From Moraxella lacunata (GTDB taxonomy: Bacteria; Pseudomonadota; Gammaproteobacteria; Pseudomonadales; Moraxellaceae): a stretch of DNA of 36,179 bases. The stretch covers positions 1 to 36,179 of the forward strand of contig NZ_MXAN01000005.1 of assembly GCF_002027545.1 (NCBI RefSeq), given 5' to 3'. Position 1 is the first letter of the stretch. Each line of letters opens with the position of its first letter. Position numbers and translations under genes: made by a program. Below, one piece after another: positions 1 to 9,414 of the stretch. A model generated the notes under the pieces. The model saw only the letters and a program-made list of their open reading frames with translations, ran no database searches and was not told the origin of the DNA.

Positions 1-16
1 GTTTGGAAAGAGGTCT
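1..16. repeat. End of a short IS/MITE (family C)
   Basis: GTTTGGAAAGAGGTCT is the reverse complement of AGACCTCTTTCCAAAC, which closely matches both ends of the 91-bp element that interrupts the porin gene at 14732-14822. Here it is followed by AAT, the same three bases that flank the porin copy. The rest of this copy lies outside the window, so it could be a MITE or a full insertion sequence. Confidence 0.6.
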
Positions 17-61
17 AATATCTTTCATTTAAAAGCGTGTGATACACACCCCACAAAACGC

Positions 62-2287
62 CTAACTCTCCACCTTTTCCACACGCTCCACGCCTATCCC
101 CACCACGCTCAAAAATCCTTTTGGTAATGCTCCGCCACGCCCTGCACGTTTGCCTTGATAGCTTGCCCAGTCGGCAGGTTTTAGGGTGAGCGTGCGTTTA
201 TTGGTGCGAATGATAAGATTGTCCGTATCGGCTAAGGCACACACCGCCACCAGCGTTTCGTTGTCTTTTAGGCTCATGAGTTTGTTGCCCTTGCCCTTTG
301 CCAGTACGGGCAATTCATCACGGTTAAAGATGAGCAGATTTCCGCCACTACTTACCACCACAATGTGCGTGGCGTTATCCACAGGGGCAAATGGCAACAG
401 GGTTGCATCCCCCAGATTGACCACCGCTTTACCTGCTTTTTGGGCGGTGTCTAGCCCTTTGGTGTCGGTGATAAAGCCGTAGCCTTGACTGCTGGCTAGA
501 ACAATGGGGCATTGTCCAAATAGGGCTTGCTCAATTTTTACGCCATTTGCCAAATTAAGCATACTGCTAATCGGCTCGCCCTGCCCACGAGCGGACGGCA
601 GACTTGCCGTGTCTAGCCCATAGCTACGCCCCATGTTGTCAAGCACGATGAGTCGCTCGCCCGTCTTGCCAAGGGCGTGCGTGGCGTACTCATCGCCTGT
701 GCGAAAGTTTAGGGCGACAGGGTCAATCTCATGCCCTTTTGCCATGCGAATCCAGCCTGCTTTTGAGATGATGACGGTTACGCTCTCACTCGGGGTCAGC
801 TCGGACGCTTTGACAGCGACAGACTCTTCACGCTCCACGACAGGCGATTTGCGTTTGTCGCCATGCGTTTTCATGTCGGCGGTTAGCTCGTCTATCAGTA
901 GATTTGTCAGGCTATCGGGGTTATTCATTTGTTCGGCAATGATGGCTCGCTCTTTTTGTAGTTCATCTCGCTCGGCATTAAGCTCAATCTCTTCTAATTT
1001 GGCTAATTGGCGAAGTTTGATGTCAAGAATGGCGTCCGCTTGGGTATCCGACAATCCATAACGGCTCATCAAGACCGCCTTGGGGTCGTCTTCGGTGCGA
1101 ATGATGTGAATGACTTCATCAATGTGCAAATACGCAATGAGCAAACCTGCCAAGATGTGCAAGCGTTTGTCAATCTTATCAAGGCGGTTGGCAAGTCGTC
1201 TTAGCACCACCGCACGGCGTGATGAGAGCCATTCGGATAGGATTTGTTTTAAATTTTTGACCTCAGGTTTGCCATTTAGCCCAATCATATTCATATTGAC
1301 CCGATAGGACGTTTCTAGGTCGGTCGTGGCAAACAGATGAGCCATGATTTTGTCAATCTCAACCTTGCCCCGCTTAAACTCAATGACAATACGGCAAGCG
1401 TTTTCGTGGTCGGATTCGTCTGTGATGTCATTGACCCACGGCAGTTTTTTGTCGGTCATGAGTTTGGCAATCTGTTCAATGATTTTTGAGCCTGAGACCT
1501 GATAGGGCAAAGCGTCTATGATGACGGTATTTTTGTCTTGCTTATCAATATGATAAGTCGCTCGCATTTTGTAATTGCCACGCCCTGTTTCGTACATTTT
1601 GACAAGCTCATCTTTTGGTGTGATAATCTCGGCAGATGTCGGCAAATCAGGGGCAAGTACCGTTTTGCATAGCTCGGCTGTGGTGATGGTAGGGTTTTTT
1701 AGGAGTTTGATACACGCCTTGACGGTCTCGGTGAGATTGTGGGGCGGAATGTCGGTCGCCATCCCCACGGCAATGCCCGTGGTGCCGTTTAGCAAGATGT
1801 TTGGCAAGCGGGCAGGGAGCGTGGCAGGCTCGCTCATCGTGCCGTCAAAGTTGGGGATAAAATCCACCGTACCTTCGCCAAGCTCGGACAACAGGGTGCT
1901 GGCGTAATTGCTCATCTTGGCTTCGGTATATCGCATGGCGGCAAAGGATTTGGGGTCGTCAGGACTGCCCCAGTTGCCTTGCCCCATGACAAGCGGATAG
2001 CGATAACTAAACGGCTGTGCCATAAGCACCATGGCTTCATAGCACGCTGTATCGCCGTGGGGGTGGTATTTGCCAAGCACGTCGCCCACGGTGCGGGCGG
2101 ACTTTTTGGGCTTAGCGGTATGGCGAAGTCCTAACTCATTCATGGCGTAGATGATACGTCTTTGAACGGGCTTTAAGCCGTCAGCGATGTGCGGTAAGGC
2201 TCTGTCCATGATGACGTACATGGCGTAATTTAGGTAGGCAGATTCGGTAAATTCGGCAATGGAGCGGGTGTCAAAATTGGTTTTCAT
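62..2287 (-). CDS. parC: DNA topoisomerase IV subunit A
   Basis: The 741-residue product is the breakage-reunion subunit of topoisomerase IV, which decatenates daughter chromosomes together with ParE (not in this window). The catalytic tyrosine is Y120 in AAMRYTEA. The quinolone-resistance region reads [15 protein letters not shown] at residues 72-86, so position 80 is Thr where E. coli ParC has Ser; E84 is kept. The [11 protein letters not shown] motif follows. A C-terminal beta-pinwheel occupies roughly residues 490-741. Length matches the family (about 740-750). The start ATG gives [13 protein letters not shown], which fits the usual N-terminus. It is monocistronic here and divergent from the DksA-like gene. 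Confidence 0.96.
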   Translation of the reverse strand: MKTNFDTRSIAEFTESAYLNYAMYVIMDRALPHIADGLKPVQRRIIYAMNELGLRHTAKPKKSARTVGDVLGKYHPHGDTACYEAMVLMAQPFSYRYPLVMGQGNWGSPDDPKSFAAMRYTEAKMSNYASTLLSELGEGTVDFIPNFDGTMSEPATLPARLPNILLNGTTGIAVGMATDIPPHNLTETVKACIKLLKNPTITTAELCKTVLAPDLPTSAEIITPKDELVKMYETGRGNYKMRATYHIDKQDKNTVIIDALPYQVSGSKIIEQIAKLMTDKKLPWVNDITDESDHENACRIVIEFKRGKVEIDKIMAHLFATTDLETSYRVNMNMIGLNGKPEVKNLKQILSEWLSSRRAVVLRRLANRLDKIDKRLHILAGLLIAYLHIDEVIHIIRTEDDPKAVLMSRYGLSDTQADAILDIKLRQLAKLEEIELNAERDELQKERAIIAEQMNNPDSLTNLLIDELTADMKTHGDKRKSPVVEREESVAVKASELTPSESVTVIISKAGWIRMAKGHEIDPVALNFRTGDEYATHALGKTGERLIVLDNMGRSYGLDTASLPSARGQGEPISSMLNLANGVKIEQALFGQCPIVLASSQGYGFITDTKGLDTAQKAGKAVVNLGDATLLPFAPVDNATHIVVVSSGGNLLIFNRDELPVLAKGKGNKLMSLKDNETLVAVCALADTDNLIIRTNKRTLTLKPADWASYQGKRAGRGGALPKGFLSVVGIGVERVEKVES

Positions 2288-2438
2288 GGTGTGGTGTCAA
2301 TAAAAAATTTGGGGTATTGTAGCAAACTTAATAAAAAATGGCTATTTGTCAGGGGGCTAAAAATACCGCTACCCAATATCCTAAATTTGTGCTAATCTAT
2401 ACTTAAATCCTTTATTTTATTAGCCATTAGGAGTTATC

Positions 2439-2762
2439 ATGGACATCAACAAACACAAAGCCGATTTGCTCGCCCTAAAAGCAGAGTACGAATACCGCAT
2501 TGATAAAATCACCAATCACCTAGAACACCCCCAAGATGAGCTAGGACAACATTGGGACGATCAAGCTGTCGCCGCCCAAGAAAACGACATGCGTAAAAAT
2601 CTGCTCATCGAAGCCCAAGAAAACCTTGCCAAAGTCAATGTCGCTTTATCTTGCATTGAAAACGACTTGTATGGCGAATGCAGTGAGTGCGGTGAAGAGA
2701 TAGAAGAAGGGCGACTGGATGCGGTGCCGTATGCCACAGAGTGTATCAAGCACGCCAAATAG
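2439..2762 (+). CDS. Small DksA/TraR-family RNA polymerase-binding protein
   Basis: The 107-residue protein has a helical hairpin (residues about 5-78) with the tip motif HWDDQAVAAQ, followed by a zinc-ribbon CSEC-x17-CIKH. DksA/TraR proteins insert the hairpin into the RNA polymerase secondary channel and modulate initiation, often together with ppGpp. It is shorter than canonical DksA (about 150 aa) and resembles the short YbiI/TraR-type members. The fourth zinc ligand, normally Cys, is His here (CxxH). A TAGGAGT ribosome site lies just upstream of the ATG. It is convergent with relA, and the two share a bidirectional terminator. Confidence 0.85.
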   Translation: MDINKHKADLLALKAEYEYRIDKITNHLEHPQDELGQHWDDQAVAAQENDMRKNLLIEAQENLAKVNVALSCIENDLYGECSECGEEIEEGRLDAVPYATECIKHAK

Positions 2763-2784
2763 ACAGCCTGACAACCATAAAAAG

Positions 2785-2801
2785 CGGTTCACTCTGAACC
2801 G
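2785..2801. terminator. Bidirectional terminator between dksA-like gene and relA
   Basis: CGGTTCA / TGAACCG forms a perfect 7-bp stem with loop CTC. A T6 run follows on the plus strand and an A5 run precedes it, so it can stop both convergent transcripts. Confidence 0.85.
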
Positions 2802-2826
2802 TTTTTTGTTTTGGCGTTTTTAAATC

Positions 2827-5193
2827 CTAACCCACACTTCGTCTTGCCTTGACCACGCTTGGCTGTTGTTCGATTTTGGCAAGCAGGCGAGATAAATGCT
2901 CAATGCCTGCCACTTCCACAAAGAATTTCATCTGAGCGTCCATGCCGTCATCAAAGACTGTCTCGGCACGTTGGATATTGACTTTCTCACGGTCGATGAC
3001 ATTAAACAAATCCCGCAGCAGTCCGCTTGTGGCGTGAGCGTCCACGACCACACAGACAGGCTGATACCGCCCAAACTCCGCTTGCCAGTCGGCACAGACG
3101 ACCCGCTCTGGCTCTTTTTGGGCGAGCCGTGACAGCTCCACGCAGTCACTACTGTGGATACTGACCCCATTCATGAGCGTGATAAAGCCTGTGATGGGTT
3201 CGCCATGTACAGGGTTACAGCATTTGGCAAGGTGTATCTCGACATTGTCCAGCCCATGCACGTCAATCTTGTATTTGTTGGGGCGAGTTTGGGATTTGGA
3301 TTCGATGTGCGTTTCGCTGACATTGGGCGTGCTTAGGTTCAAATCCTTGATGATTTTGCCTGAGATTTGGCTAACCCCAATCTCGCCCATGGTGATGGCA
3401 AGATACAGCTCATCTTCACCTTTGTAGTCCAGCTCTCGGCACAGCACACCAAAGTCCACGCCCGACACCGCCACGCTCAGTCGCTCTAACTCACGCAGTA
3501 GCAGGGCTTTGCCTGTTTCGATGTTTTTGTCACGGTCTTGTTTGTTAAACCATTGACGTAGTTTGGCTTTGGCACGAGCGGTATGGATGTATCCGAGCGA
3601 TGAGACAAGCCAGTCACGATTCGGCTCACGGCTTGATTTGGTGATAATCTCCACTTGGTCGCCTGTTTTGGGCTGATGAGTCAGTGGCACATAACGCCCG
3701 TTTACCCTTGCCCCTTGGGCACGATTGCCAACTTCGGTATGCACATGGTAGGCAAAGTCAAGCACGGTCGCCCCCTTGGGCAGTTCGGTGATGTCCCCGT
3801 CTCGGCTAAACACGTAGATTTGTTGGACGTTATCAAGGTTGTCAAGCTCTATCTCGTCGCTCTCGCTTTTGTCTCCACCCAGAAGCTGTCTTAGTGAGCT
3901 GATTTTGGCGGTGAGATAGTCGTCCGTTTTATTGCCCTTTAAGCCCTCTTTATAATTGACGTGCGACGCTTTGCCAAGCTCCGCCTCAAAGTGCATGTCA
4001 AAGGTGCGAATCTGCACTTCCAGGGTGCGATTTTGGGCGATGACGACCGTGTGTAGCGACTTGTAGCCGTTAGGTTTGGGGTTGGTGATGTAGTCATCAA
4101 ACTGCTCGGGGACGTGTCGCCACAGTCCATGCACCACGCCTAGGGTATGATAGCACTCGGCGTTGGTGTTTACCAGTACCCGTAAGGCTCTGATGTCATA
4201 GAGCTGGTCAAAGGATAGGTTTTTCTTTATCATCTTGCGATAGATGGAGTAGATGTGTTTGACACGCCCTGAGACTTCGCATTTGATACCGACCCGATTT
4301 AGCTCATCGGTGAGTGTTTGCTTGACTTCTTCGATGTAACGTTCACGCTCGCTACGTTTTTGGGCAAGCAGACTGGCGATACGTTTGTACTCATCAGGGG
4401 CAAGATAGCGAAAAGCCAGGTCTTCTAATTCCCATTTTAGCTAGGCGATGGATAAGCGGTGAGCCAATGGAGCATAGATGGTCATGACCTCACGAGCCAC
4501 CCGTTTTTGGCGGTCAGCTGTGGCAAAGGACAGCTCACGCATGGCAAAGGTACGCTCGGCAAGTTTGATGAGCACCGCCCGCACGTCATTGGTGGTGCTA
4601 ATGAGCATGCTGTATATGGTGGATAGCTGTTCACGGTTGTTATTTTCAAAATAATCTTCAAGCCGTTTGTTGCCCTCTATCGCCTCGGACAGTCGCCCCA
4701 TAGCAAGCGTGTCTTCGATGAGATGGGCGATGTCCGCCCCGAACTCATGAGCGATGGTGTCCATGCCAATCAGTTCACGCCGTACCGAGCGATAGAGCAT
4801 GGCGGCGACCAGTGCGTTTTCATCTTGGAACAGATATGCCAAAATGTCCGCCATGCCAATGCCCGTCACATACGCCCCCGAGCGAGAGTTATGGGGTTTG
4901 GATGATTGTACCTGTACAAATTGGCAGGCTTTTTTGAGCAGGGGTAACTCATCTTTGCCGATACGCTGGGCGACATTGGATAGCCATTGGGCGACATCAA
5001 TGTCCGTCTCGCTAATCTTGGCAGGCGTGTCGGTGGCGTGGCTGTGGTCGTGGGTGGTGGTGAGTTTTTGACTGTGAAGCTGTGCCTGAAAATCGGGGTG
5101 TAATTGGTCTGCCACAAGGCTTGCTGCTAGGCTTGCACTGTCGCCTGAGTCTTTGCCTGTCAGCAGGGGCAAGCTGTCTCGAATCTGTACCAC
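2827..5193 (-). pseudogene. relA: GTP pyrophosphokinase (RelA) with an internal amber stop
   Basis: RelA makes (p)ppGpp on stalled ribosomes. The reading frame is continuous over about 788 codons except for one TAG at 4441-4443 (codon 251). The upstream part (4444-5193) carries the N-terminal pseudo-hydrolase domain and ends ...YAPLAHRLSIA. The downstream part continues in the same frame with LKWELEDLAFRYLAPDEYKR, the synthetase region (SGRVKHIYSIYRKM, YDIRALRVLV), the TGS domain (GATVLDFAYHVHTEVGNRA) and the C-terminal ACT domain. E. coli RelA has Gln at the stop position, so a single CAG-to-TAG change explains it. No frameshift is needed. The truncated 250-aa product would lack the whole synthetase. 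It is either a real null allele, a suppressed amber or a sequence error. Confidence 0.88.
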
Positions 5194-5370
5194 GTCATGT
5201 CCTTTAATCTAAAATTTCAATCACTATTTGATAAAATATATAGGCATTGTCATCAATCATGTCTTTGGGCGGATTTGTCGGGGTGGATTATAATTTACCC
5301 TATCAACGCATTTATTTGAGCGTTGTGTTTCACCCTATGCACCCAACCAACTTGATATCCACCATGGGTT

Positions 5371-5485
5371 TGTAGGGGTGTGCTGAGCATACCCTTTGAT
5401 GGCATTACTACACAAGGCGTGCACAGCACGCCCCTACATCCAAACATTATTGTACTTGTAGTAATTTTAAAGTTTCTTGGGTGGA
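5371..5485 (+). repeat. Dispersed palindromic repeat, family A, copy 1
   Basis: The core starts TGTAGGGGTGTGCTGAGCAT and ends GTGCACAGCACGCCCCTACA (to about 5438), so the ends are inverted repeats. A tail through TTTTAAAGTTTCTTGGGTG follows. The reverse complement of 9180-9292 matches it almost base for base, including the tail. Confidence 0.75.
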
Positions 5486-5620
5486 TGTCCATGTTTTAAA
5501 AAACATCTTGCATTAAACAATGCCAATGATAAAACACTATTATTGCATTTTCGGGGCATTTTTAAAAGCCAAAAACCCCTAAAATTTACCAAAATTTCCT
5601 GCCTACTTTGCCAAAAACTG

Positions 5621-5629
5621 TGGTATAAT
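5621..5629 (+). promoter_or_regulatory. Extended -10 promoter, possibly for the helicase leader
   Basis: TGGTATAAT is a perfect extended -10 element (TGn-TATAAT). No good -35 hexamer is visible at 16-18 bp, which is acceptable for extended -10 promoters. Transcription from here would give a leader of about 620 nt before the DEAD-box helicase start. Confidence 0.45.
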
Positions 5630-5708
5630 GGTTCTCTTTGGTAAAATAATTTGCCAAAACATCGCTGAACCTGCTTATTTTCTATTCATATTATAATATA
5701 TAATAAGC

Positions 5709-5745
5709 CACATCGTAGGCTAGGACGGTTTTGCCGTCAAATGTG
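5709..5745 (+). ncRNA. Structured element in the helicase leader (candidate)
   Basis: CACAT at 5709-5713 pairs with ATGTG at 5741-5745, enclosing a GACGG / CCGTC hairpin (5724-5738). A second small hairpin GAAC...GTTC follows at about 5751-5765. It lies about 80 nt downstream of the extended -10. It could be part of a cold-responsive 5' leader, as many RNA helicase mRNAs have, or a small RNA. I do not recognise it as a known RNA family. Confidence 0.3.
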
Positions 5746-6259
5746 TTTAAGAACGAGTTAAGTTCGTTTTATACTTCTGGGCGTTTGGATATTTCATCAT
5801 TACGTTTAATGATAAATATATCAGAAAAATGCAAATTGCCATTGTTTATTTTTTAATATAATTAAAATGGCACGTCTAAAATGACTTCTGTGTACTTCTT
5901 ATCATCATGATTGCTGATTTTGTCAAGATTGGTTTTGATTATAAAACCAATGGCAAACTGTTGGCAGTATGAATTGTCTTCGGTGTTTTTGTAAAACATG
6001 ATTGGGTTTGGCAAGGGTTATCCTTTGCCATTTAGATGACTTTTTAAGATACTTCTTTCTCAATTTAACATGGTAACTTATTGATTGTCCCATAATTATT
6101 TTTTGGGTGTAGGGGCGAATTGCAATTCGCCTTTGATAAATCAATCACTTATACAAGTTGAGATTGGGGTTTAAGATTTTTTTAAATAGACATTTTAAAA
6201 ACCTAACCACGTTCGCCAAGCCAGCGATTATTATCAACATCATGACATCAAGGTTATTT

Positions 6260-8203
6260 ATGACAACCCAACACCAACAAGATTTTGCCCCACAAAATGA
6301 GCAAACAGGCGAACAACCCACCGAGCAAAAAGAGCAAAACAGCTTAACGTTTGAGCAGTTGCAACTTGCCAAACCCATTTTAAAAGCCCTAACCAAATCA
6401 GGTTATACCACGCCCACGCCCATTCAGGCAGGGGCAATCCCCCACGCCATAGACGGACGTGATTTGCTATTGTCTGCCCAAACAGGCTCGGGCAAAACGG
6501 CGGCGTTTGTCCTGCCGATTTTGCACCAATTAGCCCAGCCAAAACCTGCCGAAAAATCCAGCGAGTTTAGCCAAAAATCACACAACCGCCACCAAAAGAC
6601 CGCCATTAAAGCCTTGATACTCACCCCCACCCGTGAGCTTGCCATGCAGGTGCAGGACAACGTGCGTAAATACAGCAGTGAAATGCGTGGGATTTTTAGT
6701 GTGCCATTGGTTGGCGGAGCTCCGTATGGCGGACAGATTCGTGCCTTGCGTAAGGGCGTGCAGATTGTCATCGCCACACCGGGTCGCTTGATTGACCACA
6801 TGAATGACGGGCGTGTGGATTTGTCCGAGCTTGACACGCTGATACTAGACGAAGCTGACCGTATGCTGGACATGGGTTTTGCCGATGACATCAAGACTAT
6901 CCTAGAAGCCGCCCCGAGCGAACGCCAAACCGTGATGTCGTCAGCGACATGGGACGGAGCGGTTGGCAAGATTGCCGAGAGCTTTACCGTGAATCCTGAG
7001 CGTGTCTCTATCAAAGTTGAGTCGGCTCATATCGATGAGAGCGTGTATTTTTGTGATGATTTTCACCACAAAAATAAGATTTTGATTGAACTTCTAAACA
7101 ATCCTGAGATTAACCAAGCGGTGATTTTTACCGCCACCAAACGCAGTACCGAACAGCTTGCCGAATCGCTCACCGAAGCAGGGCTATCAGCTCGCTATCT
7201 GCACGGTGATTTGCCACAAGGCAAGCGTAACCGTATCATCAGCGATGTCAAGTCGGGCAAATGCAACTTTTTGATTGCCACTGATGTCGCCGCTCGTGGC
7301 ATTGACATCTCTGCCATTAGCCATGTGGTGAACTATGATTTGCCACGCCAAGTCGAAGACTATGTACACCGCATTGGTCGCTGTGGGCGTGCAGGGCGGA
7401 CAGGGGTCGCCATGAACCTATGTAGCATGGACGACAGACGTCAGCTTGGACACATCAACCGCTATCTAAACCGTGAAATGAAAGAAGAAGTGGTCGTAGG
7501 GTTAGAACCCAAACGTCCCGCCCCAAGTGCCAAAGATAAAGACGGCAGACGTGAAGGGCGTGGCAGACGTGGCGAGCGTTATGGTCGCTCGGGCGGTCGT
7601 GGCTTTGGGCGTGGCGAGAGAGCGGAGTTTAGTACTCGCTCGGGGCGGTCTTCATTTGGCGGTCATGACAGACAGATTTATGATAAGCAGGCTTATGACC
7701 GACAAGGCGACAGACCAGACGGCAGAGCAGGTCGTGATAAGTACAGCGATAACAATGGCTATGGTAGAAGTTATGACCGACAAGGCGACAGACCAAACCG
7801 TGAACGCCAATACCGCACAGAGCGATATGAGCGTGGCGAGAGCGGACGTGATGAGCGTGTTGCCAAGCCATACCAAGAGCGTTTTGGCGACAGAGACGAC
7901 AGACGTACTCGCCAAGACAAGCCCAAATCTTTTGGCTATGCTCGTGAACATGGTCGTGAAAACAGCCGTGAAAATAGGCACGAAAGTTATGCCCGTGAAA
8001 ACAGCCGTGAATTTGGACAACGTGATAATACCTACAAAGGCGAGCGTGCATGGCGTGATGACAAACGCAAGGACGGCAGAGAGACGGCAAAATTTGGCGG
8101 TAGAGACGGTATGAAAAAGCCCTACAAAAAACGAGCGGTCGAAGAAGTATTCTTTGCCAAACGTCAAGAGAAAAAAGCCAAACGCAAATTTGGCGAGCTG
8201 TGA
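6260..8203 (+). CDS. DEAD-box ATP-dependent RNA helicase (RhlE-like) with long RGD-rich tail
   Basis: The 647-residue protein unwinds short RNA duplexes and probably acts in ribosome assembly, RNA decay or cold adaptation. Ordered motifs: Q-motif GYTTPTPIQ (48-56), Walker A AQTGSGKT (73-80), PTRELA (123-128), ATPGRL (172-177), DEAD (197-200), SAT (228-230) and HRIGRCGRAGRTG (370-382). From about residue 417 to the end it is a basic, low-complexity Arg/Gly/Asp/Tyr/Asn tail with duplicated YDRQGDRP and ENSRE blocks, likely an RNA-binding disordered region. I chose the ATG at 6260 because AAGG lies 6 nt upstream; an in-frame ATG at 6158 would add an unlikely hydrophobic extension. It is monocistronic with its own terminator. 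Confidence 0.93.
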   Translation: MTTQHQQDFAPQNEQTGEQPTEQKEQNSLTFEQLQLAKPILKALTKSGYTTPTPIQAGAIPHAIDGRDLLLSAQTGSGKTAAFVLPILHQLAQPKPAEKSSEFSQKSHNRHQKTAIKALILTPTRELAMQVQDNVRKYSSEMRGIFSVPLVGGAPYGGQIRALRKGVQIVIATPGRLIDHMNDGRVDLSELDTLILDEADRMLDMGFADDIKTILEAAPSERQTVMSSATWDGAVGKIAESFTVNPERVSIKVESAHIDESVYFCDDFHHKNKILIELLNNPEINQAVIFTATKRSTEQLAESLTEAGLSARYLHGDLPQGKRNRIISDVKSGKCNFLIATDVAARGIDISAISHVVNYDLPRQVEDYVHRIGRCGRAGRTGVAMNLCSMDDRRQLGHINRYLNREMKEEVVVGLEPKRPAPSAKDKDGRREGRGRRGERYGRSGGRGFGRGERAEFSTRSGRSSFGGHDRQIYDKQAYDRQGDRPDGRAGRDKYSDNNGYGRSYDRQGDRPNRERQYRTERYERGESGRDERVAKPYQERFGDRDDRRTRQDKPKSFGYAREHGRENSRENRHESYARENSREFGQRDNTYKGERAWRDDKRKDGRETAKFGGRDGMKKPYKKRAVEEVFFAKRQEKKAKRKFGEL

Positions 8204-8224
8204 TATTTTTATTGCAAAAATGGA

Positions 8225-8252
8225 CAAAACCCATGTTTCGGCATGGGTTTTG
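8225..8252. terminator. Terminator after the helicase gene
   Basis: CAAAACCCATG / CATGGGTTTTG is a perfect 11-bp stem with a TTTCGG loop. A and T runs sit inside the stem on both sides, so it can serve the helicase and the convergent stress-protein gene. Confidence 0.85.
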
Positions 8253-8286
8253 TTTGGGTTGGATTTAATTGAATTTTAAGTTAATC

Positions 8287-8784
8287 TTAAAAACGCACAG
8301 ACGCATTCTCGCCCAAGCTATCGGCAACCTTACCGCCTGTAATGGCAGACGCTGTTAGTTTGAACATATTAACGACACTGTTACCGCTTAGCCAGTATTC
8401 TGCCCCATTGGGGACGACTTTGATGAGTTGTACATTGGCATCATCTTTGCCATTGGCAAAAAAGGCACTGTACATGGGCGACCATAGCTCATCGAGTTTG
8501 GCGGGGTCAGCGACTAGTTCGGCTTTACCATTGATAGACAGATAGTCCTTGTTGTTTTGGGCGGTGTAGGACAGATTGACCTGTGGGTTTGCCTTAATGT
8601 CGGCAACGGTTTGGGTGCTGGCATCAGCGATGAACCAAATCTCTTTTTTGGCCAAATCAAACTCGCTGGTTGTCATGGGGCAGGCGTGCAAATGTCCGTC
8701 TGCGGTAACGGTTGTCATCATGGTAAATTTGATGTCTTTGACCAACTCGCCAATGGTGTCAATGTGGGTTTGGGTGTCGCTCAT
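8287..8784 (-). CDS. Pyridoxamine 5'-phosphate oxidase-fold general stress protein
   Basis: The 165-residue protein resembles the general stress protein 26 group of the split-barrel flavin-binding family. Visible features are FTMMTTVTADGHLHACPMTT near the N-terminus (first beta strands), IWFIADASTQTVADIKANPQVNLSY (the typical FMN-phosphate region) and YLSINGKAELV. The family usually binds FMN or F420 in the cytoplasm and is induced by stress; the substrate is unknown. Its start lies 45 bp from a family B MITE, which therefore forms its upstream region. Confidence 0.85.
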   Translation of the reverse strand: MSDTQTHIDTIGELVKDIKFTMMTTVTADGHLHACPMTTSEFDLAKKEIWFIADASTQTVADIKANPQVNLSYTAQNNKDYLSINGKAELVADPAKLDELWSPMYSAFFANGKDDANVQLIKVVPNGAEYWLSGNSVVNMFKLTASAITGGKVADSLGENASVRF

Positions 8785-8829
8785 GGGATTGTCCTTATTT
8801 ATCAGTGGATTAACATTACTTTATCACTA

Positions 8830-9033
8830 GGGCGTGCCTTCCTTTGGTATTTGCAATAAAAAATGAGAAAAATCGCACGTTTTTCAAGGAAAAAACGCAG
8901 GTTGATAGTTATTCTATCAGACAAGTTTTTGACGATGAAAAACAAGATTTAGCCATTTTTCATGCAAAAATTGATTGAAATTGTCAAGTTTTCATCTTAT
9001 TTTATAAAAATGTTATCAATGATAGGCACGCCC
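8830..9033 (+). mobile_element. MITE, family B, copy 1
   Basis: This 204-bp non-coding element starts GGGCGTGCC and ends GGCACGCCC, a perfect 9-bp terminal inverted repeat, and it is flanked by TA on both sides. The interior has TATTTGCAAT, CGCACGTTTTTCAAGG, TTCTATCAGACAAG and TTTTCATCTTATTTTA, all shared with the copy at 15572-15849; the first two blocks are also in the copy at 35833. No transposase is encoded, so it would need one in trans. Confidence 0.75.
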
Positions 9034-9179
9034 TAAATCGTGATGTCTTACTTTAACAAGTTCTGCCCCATTTACCAAGTAAATTTATGTACCGCTTTGT
9101 GTGCTTATGTAAGTTATGCCTTGGTTGTGTATAAGCAAATCATGCGTATGTGTGGACAAATCGCCATTTGCCCTATATG

Positions 9180-9292
9180 CACCCAAGAAACTTTAAAATT
9201 ATCACAAACACAATGATGTTTGGATGTAGAGGCGTGCTGTGCACGCCTTGTGTAGCAATGTCATAAAAGGGCGTGTTCAACACGCCCCTACA
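9180..9292 (-). repeat. Dispersed palindromic repeat, family A, copy 2
   Basis: This is an inverted copy of the repeat at 5371-5485: tail ACCCAAGAAACTTTAAAATTA, then TGTAGAGGCGTGCTGTGCACG and the far end AACACGCCCCTACA. Of the 630 bases between the stress protein and ihfA, positions 9034-9179 show nothing recognisable. Confidence 0.75.
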
Positions 9293-9347
9293 AGCCTGTG
9301 GCAAATATCAAGTTCAAATCGCCATCTACCCCATATAACACACCAAA

Positions 9348-9368
9348 AAGCCCCAATCATCGGGGCTT
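9348..9368 (-). terminator. Terminator downstream of ihfA
   Basis: AAGCCCC / GGGGCTT forms a 7-bp GC-rich stem with a 7-nt loop. On the minus strand it is followed by a short T run (from the A5 at 9345-9349). It would end the pheS-pheT-ihfA transcript. Confidence 0.75.
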
Positions 9369-9414
9369 GATTGGGGCGTATCCGCCTTTTGCAAATTTTA
9401 AAAAATTAACCGTG

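Larger units (their letters stand above)
5194..6259. other. Long intergenic region with repeats and a possible structured leader
   Basis: Between relA and the helicase gene there are about 1.06 kb without a convincing gene. It holds a palindromic dispersed repeat (5371-5485), a strong extended -10 (5621-5629), a hairpin-rich stretch after it, and a GGGGCGAATTGCAATTCGCC palindrome near 6113-6133. ORFs of 60-80 codons on either strand here have no family-like sequence and no good ribosome sites. Confidence 0.6.

Noticed and set aside
5923..6144. ORF of 73 codons on the minus strand
   Set aside because: AT-rich, no family-like sequence, no ribosome site, in the leader of the helicase gene.
6158..6259. 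Longer N-terminus of the DEAD-box helicase
   Set aside because: The extension is hydrophobic and unlike helicase N-termini. The ATG at 6260 has AAGG at a proper distance.
7527..8234. Long ORFs on both strands opposite the helicase tail
   Set aside because: They are shadows caused by the repetitive CG-rich codons of the Arg/Gly tail.
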